Below are positions 8,427-14,074 of a DNA stretch of 39,033 nucleotides, in pieces; position 1 is the first letter of the stretch; each line of letters opens with the position of its first letter. The notes under the pieces are model-generated. The model saw nothing but the letters and a program-made list of their open reading frames with translations, ran no database searches and was not told where the DNA came from. The position numbers and the translations under genes are program-made. Origin of the DNA: Bacillota bacterium (GTDB lineage Bacteria; Bacillota; Clostridia; Christensenellales; SZUA-584); NCBI GenBank assembly GCA_023399095.1, contig JAEWQS010000038.1, forward strand, positions 1 to 39,033. The letters are read 5' to 3'.

Positions 8427-8504
8427 GTCTTATAAATTATTTTACCCATAAATAATATATCTAGGGGACTATAAATAGTCCTAAAATATGTTACAATAGG
8501 ACTA
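8427..8504. promoter_or_regulatory. Operator-like palindrome and half-sites between divergent genes
   Basis: A palindrome GGACTAT-AA-ATAGTCC lies at 8466-8481. The same half-site recurs as TAGGACT (8498-8504) and, less exactly, as AGTCTTA (about 8427-8433). TACAAT at 8492-8497 is a possible -10 element for the rightward gene, so a protein bound here would block that promoter. The neighbouring XRE regulator is the natural candidate. Confidence 0.6.
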
Positions 8505-8531
8505 AATAAAAACATAAAATGAGAGGTGCAA

Positions 8532-9053
8532 ATGATCACACAATCTGCATGCTTTACAGGCCCAAGGGCAAGCAAAATGCCATATAGTGAAACAAGCGCA
8601 AGCCATGAAAGATTAGAGACGATATTAAAACAAGAGATATTAAGCTTTATCAGAAACGGCGTGTCGGAATTTTACACAGGCGGTCAGACGGGCATCGACA
8701 CACTCGCGGCCTTGCTGGTGATTAGCCTGATTGATGAAATCGGCACAACGGCGCATCTTCATCTGGTGCTGCCATTTAAGGATATGCAGGCAGGGTTCAC
8801 CCGTTTGCAACGAGACGATTTTGACTGGATAAAGCGGCATGCGGATACCGTGACATATATCAGCGAGACATATACGCCGGACTGCTACAGAAAACGAAAC
8901 CGCTATATGATCGAGAAAAGCCAGTATCTCATTGCTGTGGCGGGCAAGCAAACGCCGCATAGCGGCACACACATGACGATCAACATGGCGAGAAAGAAGG
9001 GAATCGACATCGTCACGATCAACCCGATCACCTTTGATGTGACGAGGGGATAA
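8532..9053 (+). CDS. YpsA/DUF1273-type SLOG family protein
   Basis: A 173-residue single-domain protein of the YpsA branch of the SLOG superfamily, Rossmann-like proteins thought to bind nucleotide-derived ligands. Visible marks are the N-terminal CFTGPR (family: xxTGHR), the glycine-rich turn YTGGQTGIDTLAA at about residues 48-60, the LVLPFKDMQ strand, the KRNRYMIEKS segment and the late SGTHMTINMA motif. I chose ATG 8532 over the in-frame GTG at 8526 because GAGAGG (8521-8526) is then correctly spaced. The gene diverges from the XRE regulator and shares its operator. SLOG proteins occur near mobile or defence genes, but the role here is unknown. Confidence 0.75.
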   Translation: MITQSACFTGPRASKMPYSETSASHERLETILKQEILSFIRNGVSEFYTGGQTGIDTLAALLVISLIDEIGTTAHLHLVLPFKDMQAGFTRLQRDDFDWIKRHADTVTYISETYTPDCYRKRNRYMIEKSQYLIAVAGKQTPHSGTHMTINMARKKGIDIVTINPITFDVTRG

Positions 9054-9078
9054 CGAACCCTAACAGGAGCGCAAGGAC

Positions 9079-9128
9079 ACGGGCGCGCATACCCTAAAGG
9101 GCACACGGTGGAAACGCGCCCCTATGGG
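9079..9128. repeat. GCCCCTA palindromic repeat, divergent copy 3
   Basis: GGGCGCG (9080-9086) pairs with CGCGCCC across a loop that contains GTGGAAAC, followed by CTATGGG. The TGGAAAC-GC-GCCCCTA core matches the copies at 11363-11384 and 11483-11507 with one base changed in CCCCTAC. Confidence 0.5.
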
Positions 9129-9256
9129 ATATCACGCGATTAATTTCTTGCTAAATGGTAATATATTATGTAGAATATTGTATATTGGGTAACTTAAGGT
9201 GACATATTCTTACAATGTAAAGCACATTTTGTTAATAAAGAATAGGTTTAAAAGTA
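9129..9256. other. AT-rich leader of the four-helix membrane protein gene
   Basis: The bases from the end of repeat copy 3 to the start of the next gene are strongly AT-rich. TACAAT at about 9213-9218 may serve as a -10 element, but I see no good -35 and no proper Shine-Dalgarno site before the ATG at 9257. Confidence 0.35.
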
Positions 9257-10336
9257 ATGAAAAACGTCAAGATAAAAATGAAATATGTAATATTGCTAAT
9301 ATTATTGTATTTTTATAACGTATTGTTATATGAAATTACTCAAGACATATTTGAATTTTTAAAACTAAGTGCGATCAGTATAATTATATTTAGTCTATGT
9401 TATTTTTTATTTTTATTATTTAAGATTAAAGTAATTTTTAAATATCTATATAGATACGTGAGAAGTTATATTCCAATAGCTTTAGTCGCTGTATTATCTT
9501 TACTGATAGCATATATTATCTATAATTGCTTTAATACCTCGACTCCTATTACACAAGGAGAAGCTATGACATTCTATGGCGAATATATAACTTTTATAGG
9601 GGCATTCAGTTTAGGTTACTTTTTATACATGAGAGATAAAAGACAAATGATCGAAGCAAAGAAAAATAGATGCAAATTACTTCTAAGTTGTATTCAAAAA
9701 GCGACAGATGATATGATGAGGATATCAAGGTTTCAATACAAAAATGATAACATTATATATGATAGTAATTGGAGGGAGTATTATTTAGAATTCGAGTCTT
9801 TAACTAAAGGGCAATATGCTCGCATTAAGGATACACTTGATGATTTTTTTAGCACTATAGATATGATGAATTTATTATTAAGTAAAGACGATTATAAAAG
9901 AGCTGTTGAAATATACAATGCGCATGTTCAAAAAAATATATATTCAATAAGAAAATATAGCCTGTTTGAAGTTAGAATCATTTTATATAATGCATCATAT
10001 ATTAATGAATTGTCATATGCGAAGAGCTATGAGCCATGGGATGAAAAAAACGAAGTTAAGAAATTAATAAATGAATGTACTGATAATTATTTCGGAATTG
10101 TAGAGCTTTACATATACAATTATATGATAAAGAATAAAATTACGGCATTAGAAAACACTCTGGAATTCACAATACAAATAGTAGATTGGTTATCAACGAA
10201 CTCGTATATTCAAGAAAATATTATTTCGCTTGACCAAAAAAGAATCGTTTCTCAAATTATTTTTAATATATCTCTACAATTTAAAAAAAAATCAGAAAAA
10301 TTGTATTTTGGATGGGGACAATATGGCTTCAAGTAG
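9257..10336 (+). CDS. AT-rich four-helix membrane protein, function unknown
   Basis: A 359-residue protein with a hydrophobic N-terminal third: membrane helices at about 10-26, 36-58, 71-92 and 107-124. The fourth (FYGEYITFIGAFSLGYFLYM) runs into a basic helical segment RDKRQMIEAKKNRCKLL. The remaining 220 residues are soluble, mostly helical and rich in Lys, Asn, Ile and Tyr. No catalytic motif is visible. The layout, N-terminal helices plus a cytoplasmic helical domain, is common in membrane-acting accessory or defence effectors, but that is only a structural resemblance. Base composition is far more AT-rich than the surroundings and the ribosome site is weak, both pointing to recent acquisition. 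Confidence 0.7.
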   Translation: MKNVKIKMKYVILLILLYFYNVLLYEITQDIFEFLKLSAISIIIFSLCYFLFLLFKIKVIFKYLYRYVRSYIPIALVAVLSLLIAYIIYNCFNTSTPITQGEAMTFYGEYITFIGAFSLGYFLYMRDKRQMIEAKKNRCKLLLSCIQKATDDMMRISRFQYKNDNIIYDSNWREYYLEFESLTKGQYARIKDTLDDFFSTIDMMNLLLSKDDYKRAVEIYNAHVQKNIYSIRKYSLFEVRIILYNASYINELSYAKSYEPWDEKNEVKKLINECTDNYFGIVELYIYNYMIKNKITALENTLEFTIQIVDWLSTNSYIQENIISLDQKRIVSQIIFNISLQFKKKSEKLYFGWGQYGFK

Positions 10337-10405
10337 AGTGCTCGTGCAAATATAACTTTATTAATTAATATAGTTTAGCCTTATAGAATATCATCCCCAC
10401 CCCTC

Positions 10406-10442
10406 CCCGTCATAATCCCGCCCTTCCCGTCATATTTATGAC
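10406..10442. promoter_or_regulatory. Operator-like GTCATA cluster
   Basis: CCCGTCATA occurs at 10406-10414 and again at 10426-10434, 20 bases apart, and the second copy forms a palindrome GTCATA-TT-TATGAC (10429-10442). The cluster lies directly before the ribosome site of the TIGR04086-like gene. No protein is known to me for this motif. Confidence 0.4.
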
Positions 10443-10459
10443 TAAAAGGGGGTATGGCT

Positions 10460-10927
10460 ATGGAACCGAATGTGAAAGCCTCAAAAAAGTCAATGGTGGG
10501 CGATGTATTAAAGCGCGGGCTCAAAGGCACGCTGATCTCCATGGTGTTCACCGTGGCGGTGATACTGCTGTTTGCGCTCATCATCAAGGAAACGGGCATG
10601 GCGGACAGCGTGATCGCGCCTGTCAATCAGGTCTTGAAAATCCTCGGCATCATCGGTGCGGCGTGGTTTGGCATCAAAGGGATGCATGAAAAGCAATGGG
10701 TTACGGGCGGTCTTTCAGGGCTGCTGTTTATCTCCCTGAGCTACCTTGTCTTCTCGCTCATAGAAGGGATATTCGGCAACGTGGCGCTGCTGTTCTCGGA
10801 TATGCTCATGGGATTGCTGATCGGCATGGTGTTTGCCATCATCGTGGCAAACTTCGGCAAGTCGTCGCGCACGCGTGTGAAGACGCAAAAATCCAAGCGT
10901 ATACAGTTTAAGAAAGCACGCGTATAG
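10460..10927 (+). CDS. TIGR04086-like membrane protein
   Basis: A 155-residue small membrane protein with four hydrophobic helices (about residues 23-46, 56-74, 83-104 and 110-131) and a strongly basic tail that ends the chain. The helix layout and the short length fit the TIGR04086 family of Firmicutes, whose function is unknown and which, as I recall, often lies beside SCIFF and sec genes; here the SCIFF precursor gene follows 76 bases later. ATG 10460 is preferred to ATG 10454 because AGGGGG at 10447-10452 would be too close to the latter. The promoter of the SCIFF gene lies in the gap between the two. Confidence 0.65.
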   Translation: MEPNVKASKKSMVGDVLKRGLKGTLISMVFTVAVILLFALIIKETGMADSVIAPVNQVLKILGIIGAAWFGIKGMHEKQWVTGGLSGLLFISLSYLVFSLIEGIFGNVALLFSDMLMGLLIGMVFAIIVANFGKSSRTRVKTQKSKRIQFKKARV

Positions 10928-10929
10928 GG

Positions 10930-10959
10930 TTGCAAATCGGGCCGCACCTATTATATAAT
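10930..10959 (+). promoter_or_regulatory. Promoter of the SCIFF peptide gene
   Basis: TTGCAA (10930-10935) and TATAAT (10954-10959) are 18 bases apart, starting 2 bases after the upstream stop codon. The peptide start codon is 45 bases downstream. Confidence 0.68.
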
Positions 10960-11003
10960 CGGTTAGCAGCTTTTGTTTGCAATTCGCTGATAAGGAGATC
11001 GCT

Positions 11004-11150
11004 ATGAAGCATATCAAAACGGTTGTCAAGGGCAGCCTCAAAGAGAAAAAGGAAAAGATGGGCTGCGGCGAGTGCCAGACGTCGTGCCAGTCGGCCTGCA
11101 AAACATCTTGCACGCTTGCGAACCAGCGTTGTGAGAAGAAGATCAGATAA
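11004..11150 (+). CDS. scfA: SCIFF ranthipeptide precursor (six cysteines in forty-five)
   Basis: A 48-residue peptide that starts MKHIKTVVKGSL and has six cysteines at positions 21, 24, 28, 32, 36 and 43 in the arrangement CGEC-x3-C-x3-C-x3-C-x6-C. This is the invariant SCIFF core, including the ACKTSCT block. SCIFF peptides are substrates of a radical SAM/SPASM enzyme that installs thioether links from Cys to non-alpha carbons; in the C. thermocellum homologue the reported link joins Cys32 and Thr37, and both residues fall at the same positions here. AAGGAG stands 7 bases before the ATG. The biological role of the modified peptide is not settled. The matching maturase gene starts 390 bases later. 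Confidence 0.95.
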   Translation: MKHIKTVVKGSLKEKKEKMGCGECQTSCQSACKTSCTLANQRCEKKIR

Positions 11151-11197
11151 AGTGACCGGCATCAGCGGGACACATCATTTATCGGCGTTGTCCGGAC

Positions 11198-11227
11198 GAA
11201 AGCGCGGCACTCGTGTCGCTTTTTTGT
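11198..11227 (+). terminator. Terminator after the SCIFF peptide gene
   Basis: AAAGCG (11199-11204) pairs with CGCTTT (11217-11222), with further partial pairing inside (GGCAC with GTGT), and a T-rich run follows (TTTTTTGTTTTT). It lies about 50 bases past the SCIFF stop, so the abundant peptide message probably ends here, apart from the maturase message. Confidence 0.6.
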
Positions 11228-11267
11228 TTTTCTGAAATATGTGGATGTGCGACATACGCGCCACGAA

Positions 11268-11312
11268 CGTAGGGGCGGGTCTCAGTGCCCGCCCGCGTAT
11301 GGGGTATGTCCG
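11268..11312. repeat. GTAGGGGC palindromic repeat, copy 4
   Basis: CGTAGGGGCGGG is followed, after a loop, by CCCGCCCGCG, so the unit folds into a GC-rich hairpin. Head and arm match copies 1 and 2; the tail differs and runs into the duplicated unit at 11297. Confidence 0.68.
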
Positions 11313-11384
11313 CTGCATCACGGCAACCACGAATGAACACGGTCGGCGGAACCCATTCGGGCCGGCATGGAAACCGGCCCCTAC
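11297..11384. repeat. Tandem repeat unit A with GCCCCTAC end
   Basis: The unit begins GTATGGGGTATG, includes GCAACCACGAATGAACA and ends with GGGCCGG-CATGGAAA-CCGGCCCCTAC. It is repeated with small changes at 11438-11507. The last 26 bases are a palindrome with the inverse orientation of copies 1, 2 and 4. Confidence 0.75.
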
Positions 11385-11437
11385 AGGGATGGTTTTATCT
11401 GCCAACGGAACGATGATTGCCGATGGGAAACAGAATC

Positions 11438-11507
11438 GTATGGGGTATGCCCGCCCGCGTAACAGCAACCACGCATGAACAGGGCCGGCGTGGAAACCGG
11501 CCCCTAC
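11438..11507. repeat. Tandem repeat unit B with GCCCCTAC end
   Basis: This is the shorter second unit: GTATGGGGTATG, GCAACCACGCATGAACA, then GGGCCGG-CGTGGAAA-CCGGCCCCTAC. Compared with unit A about 18 bases are missing between the middle and end blocks. It ends 34 bases before the maturase start codon. Confidence 0.75.
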
Positions 11508-11540
11508 GATAGAATGATTGATTTTTAAGGAGAACATCCA

Positions 11541-12866
11541 TTGATACATACATTTAAACACGGCGGCACCGGCTTTGTGCTGGACGTCGAGACAGGCAGC
11601 GTGCATGCGCTGGACGACGAGGCATTCGAGGCAGTGACGCGGCTGGAGGAAATCGAAAACGACGGCGGCGATATCGATGCGGCGCTCGGCGAAGGCGGGC
11701 CGCTGCTGGAGGAAATCGCGGCGCTCAAGGACGCTGGGCTGCTGTTTTCGCAGGCCGACGAGGGTCAGGCCTTGCCTGAAAACGTCGTGAAGGCGATGTG
11801 CCTGCACCTCGCGCACGACTGCAACCTGCGCTGTGAATACTGTTTCGCCAAAGGCGGCGCGTTCGCGGGACGGCGCGAGCTGATGAGCGCGGAGACCGCC
11901 AAGGCCGCGATCGACTTTCTTGTGGGCGTGTCGGGCACACGGCGTAATCTCGAAATCGACTTTTTCGGCGGCGAGCCGCTGCTGAATTTCGAGGTGCTCA
12001 AGCAAACGGTCAGCTATGCGCGCAGCATCGAAGCCGCGCACGGCAAGAACTTTCGGTTTACGGTGACCACCAATGCGTACCGCGTCACGGATGAAATGCG
12101 CGAGTACTTGAATAAAGAGATGAATAACATCGTGGTCAGCATAGACGGGCGGCCGCATGTGCACGACGCCGTGCGCAAAACGGCGGGCGGCGGCGGTAGC
12201 TATGAGCGCGTGGCGAAAAACGCCAAGGCGCTGCTGATGAATCGCGAAGGCGAATACTATGTGCGCGGCACATTCACGGCGGACAATCTCGACTTCGCGG
12301 AGGATGTGCTGCATGTGGCAGACATGGGCTTTTGGGGCTTGTCCATTGAACCGGTGGTCACAAGCGGCGCCAATGCGATAAAGGAAGAGCATCTGCCCGC
12401 GATATTCGATGAATACGACAGGCTCGCGGAGGAATATGCGCGCCGTCGCAAGAACGGCAACGGATTTACGTTCTTTCACTTCATGGTGGATTTGGGCGCG
12501 GGGCCGTGCCGCCTCAAACGCATTCGCGGCTGCGGCGCGGGCACGGAATATATCGCCGTCGCGCCAACGGGAGATATTTACCCGTGTCATCAGTTCGTGG
12601 GGCAAAGCCAATATAAGATGGGCAGCGTGTATGAAACGGGGCTGAACGCGGATATCGCGCATCAGTTTGAGGACTGCCACATATACAATATGGAAGACTG
12701 CAAAAAATGCTGGGCAAAGTATTATTGCAGCGGCGGGTGTGCCGCGGCGAATGTGAATATGAACGGTGACATACTGCAGCCGTATCGTATCGGCTGCGCC
12801 ATGCAAAAGAAAAGGCTCGAAATCGCCATCGGTATGGCGGCGCTGGAGCAGATGGAGGAATCATGA
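11541..12866 (+). CDS. scfB: SCIFF radical SAM/SPASM maturase
   Basis: A 441-residue iron-sulfur enzyme that forms thioether crosslinks in the SCIFF peptide. Residues 1-75 form a small precursor-binding-like domain (GFVLDVETGSVHALDD). The radical SAM cluster motif is C94-x3-C98-x2-C101, followed by FFGGEPLL and a TTNAY strand. The C-terminal third has the cysteine-rich SPASM region (CGAGTEYIAVAPTGDIYPCHQ, then clustered cysteines CKKCWAKYYCSGGC and a late Cys), which would hold two extra clusters. Length agrees with the family (about 450). TTG is taken as the start because AAGGAGA (11527-11533) is well placed and the translation from there matches the SCIFF maturase N-terminus. The gene overlaps the next by 4 bases. 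Confidence 0.93.
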   Translation: MIHTFKHGGTGFVLDVETGSVHALDDEAFEAVTRLEEIENDGGDIDAALGEGGPLLEEIAALKDAGLLFSQADEGQALPENVVKAMCLHLAHDCNLRCEYCFAKGGAFAGRRELMSAETAKAAIDFLVGVSGTRRNLEIDFFGGEPLLNFEVLKQTVSYARSIEAAHGKNFRFTVTTNAYRVTDEMREYLNKEMNNIVVSIDGRPHVHDAVRKTAGGGGSYERVAKNAKALLMNREGEYYVRGTFTADNLDFAEDVLHVADMGFWGLSIEPVVTSGANAIKEEHLPAIFDEYDRLAEEYARRRKNGNGFTFFHFMVDLGAGPCRLKRIRGCGAGTEYIAVAPTGDIYPCHQFVGQSQYKMGSVYETGLNADIAHQFEDCHIYNMEDCKKCWAKYYCSGGCAAANVNMNGDILQPYRIGCAMQKKRLEIAIGMAALEQMEES

Positions 12867-13378
12867 TTCAGTCGATAAACGGTATTGATCCCGCCAAGGA
12901 CAGGACGGCGTATGTGCATTCCGCCGCGGTGGTGATTGGTGATGTGATACTGAAGGCGGAGGCCAGCGTGTGGCCGGGCGCTGTGGTGCGCGGGGATTTG
13001 GCGCGCATCGAGATCGGCAAACGCACGAACATTCAGGACGGATGTTTGCTGCACACCACGCATCTGCCGCTGATTATCGGCGACGACGTGACGGTGGGGC
13101 ACGGCGCGATACTGCATTCGTGCGACATCGGCAACAATACGCTCATCGGCATGGGCGCGATTATACTGGATGCGGCGAAGATCGGTGAGAACTGCGTCAT
13201 CGGCGCGGGCACGCTGATTCCCGGCGGCAAGGTGATTCCGCCCGGCAGTGTGGTGATGGGTAATCCGTTTAGAATTGCGCGGGACACCACAAAAGAGGAT
13301 TTGGCAAACAATGCTGAAGGTGTGGCTCATTATGTGCAGCAGATTAAAAACTACATAAAGACAGGAATTATACGATAG
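12863..13378 (+). CDS. Gamma-carbonic anhydrase-like hexapeptide protein
   Basis: A 171-residue left-handed beta-helix protein of the YrdA/PaaY/gamma-carbonic anhydrase group. The hexapeptide turns are visible throughout (VVIGDV-ILKAEA-SVWPGA-VVRGDL). Metal-ligand histidines fall where expected: His64 (in CLLHTTH), His80 (VGHG) and His85 (ILHS), the last two five apart as in Cam. The GAGTLIPGGKVIPPGSVVMGNP end is typical. These trimers bind zinc or iron, but many homologues show little carbonic anhydrase activity. It overlaps the SCIFF maturase by ATGA, so it is co-translated with it; a functional link is not established. Confidence 0.88.
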   Translation: MIQSINGIDPAKDRTAYVHSAAVVIGDVILKAEASVWPGAVVRGDLARIEIGKRTNIQDGCLLHTTHLPLIIGDDVTVGHGAILHSCDIGNNTLIGMGAIILDAAKIGENCVIGAGTLIPGGKVIPPGSVVMGNPFRIARDTTKEDLANNAEGVAHYVQQIKNYIKTGIIR

Positions 13379-13395
13379 CCAACCCCCGATATCAC

Positions 13396-13414
13396 CCGAA
13401 AAGCTGTTTTTCGG
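13396..13414. terminator. Bidirectional terminator hairpin
   Basis: CCGAAAA (13396-13402) pairs with TTTTCGG (13408-13414) over a 5-base loop. It stands between the converging carbonic anhydrase and GlpP genes and could end transcription from both sides. Confidence 0.55.
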
Positions 13415-13415
13415 A

Positions 13416-13979
13416 TTATTCCGTCCAGAGCGCGACTTGGCCGGTGGATACGCCGATGGCGCCGCTGGACAGCGCGTCAATCACCTGCCTGCGGCTGGTG
13501 ATGAGCCCGCCTGCGATCACAGGCACGTCTACATCCAGCGTAAACCTTTTGATGATGCTCGGAATGATGCCCGGCATCAGCTCGATCATTGAGGGGCGCA
13601 CCTTGAGAGCCGTTCGCACCGCGTTCTCGTAGGAGGCGTTGTCCACCATGAAAAAGCGCTGTATGGAGAATATGCCGTGATCGCGCGCGTATTTGACAAG
13701 CGCGGTACGCGTGCTGATGATGCCGCTGGGGCACATGCTCGTCTGTACGTAGTCTAGCGCACGCGTGCTGGCCGCAAGGCCGTCGATCAAGTCCATATGT
13801 AAAAAAACGCGGGTGTCTGCTTTTTTCGCGGTATCCACAAGCGCCTTGGCTGAAAAGATGTCGGTGTTAATAAGAAATATGGTGGGAACACGTAGGTCAA
13901 GAGCGCGCTCAAGCGACTGTCTGTTTTGCACAGCGGCGATAATCGGCCTGTCTTGCACAGCTTCGATATAGTCGTGCAT
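13416..13979 (-). CDS. glpP: Glycerol-3-phosphate-responsive antiterminator, GlpP family
   Basis: A 187-residue TIM-barrel-like RNA-binding regulator. Family marks are the N-terminal PIIAAVQN strand, FLINTDI, VFLHMDLIDGLA, a GIISTRT segment, MIELMPGI and the phosphate-binding VIAGGLI...ALSSGAIGVSTG end. In B. subtilis GlpP binds glycerol-3-phosphate and prevents termination in glpFK and glpD leaders. No glycerol kinase or dehydrogenase gene is in this window, so its target lies elsewhere or is the divergent lipase-like gene. It has its own minus-strand promoter overlapping that gene's promoter. An AGGAG ribosome site precedes the ATG. Confidence 0.88.
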   Translation of the reverse strand: MHDYIEAVQDRPIIAAVQNRQSLERALDLRVPTIFLINTDIFSAKALVDTAKKADTRVFLHMDLIDGLAASTRALDYVQTSMCPSGIISTRTALVKYARDHGIFSIQRFFMVDNASYENAVRTALKVRPSMIELMPGIIPSIIKRFTLDVDVPVIAGGLITSRRQVIDALSSGAIGVSTGQVALWTE

Positions 13980-14007
13980 CTTAACGCTCCTTTGTCTCTT
14001 TTTGTGT

Positions 14008-14037
14008 ATTATATCACGCGCGGTGTGGTATTTACAA
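14008..14037 (-). promoter_or_regulatory. Promoter of glpP (minus strand)
   Basis: On the minus strand TTGTAA (14037-14032), an 18-base gap and TATAAT (14013-14008) with a TGA just upstream form an extended -10 promoter. Its -35 shares bases 14032-14036 with the opposite promoter. Confidence 0.62.
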
Positions 14038-14059
14038 AAAATATCGAAAATGATATGAT
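14031..14059 (+). promoter_or_regulatory. Promoter of the alpha/beta hydrolase operon
   Basis: TTTACA (14031-14036), a 17-base spacer and TATGAT (14054-14059). The -35 overlaps the -35 of the divergent glpP promoter, so the two polymerase sites probably exclude each other. Confidence 0.6.
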
Positions 14060-14074
14060 TGGCGGGGGTAGCCT

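Larger units (their letters stand above)
11235..11525. other. Repeat-filled spacer between SCIFF peptide and maturase
   Basis: About 290 bases without a gene, made almost wholly of GTAGGGGC/GCCCCTAC repeat copies and a tandem duplication (listed separately). A possible plus-strand frame of 79 codons runs through it (from 11239), but its content is repeat sequence and it has no credible ribosome site. Confidence 0.65.

Noticed and set aside
11239..11478. Possible plus-strand small gene between SCIFF peptide and maturase
   Set aside because: It consists of the tandem repeat units and has no convincing ribosome site, so it is treated as repeat DNA.
813..11507. CRISPR array as explanation for the repeated GC-rich palindromes
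   Set aside because: Copies are far apart, differ in length and orientation and have no regular spacers; no cas gene is present.
11175..12806. Open minus-strand frame of 543 codons opposite the SCIFF maturase
   Set aside because: The plus frame has clear radical SAM and SPASM motifs; the minus frame shows only Arg/His/Ala-rich shadow translation of GC-biased codons and no ribosome site.
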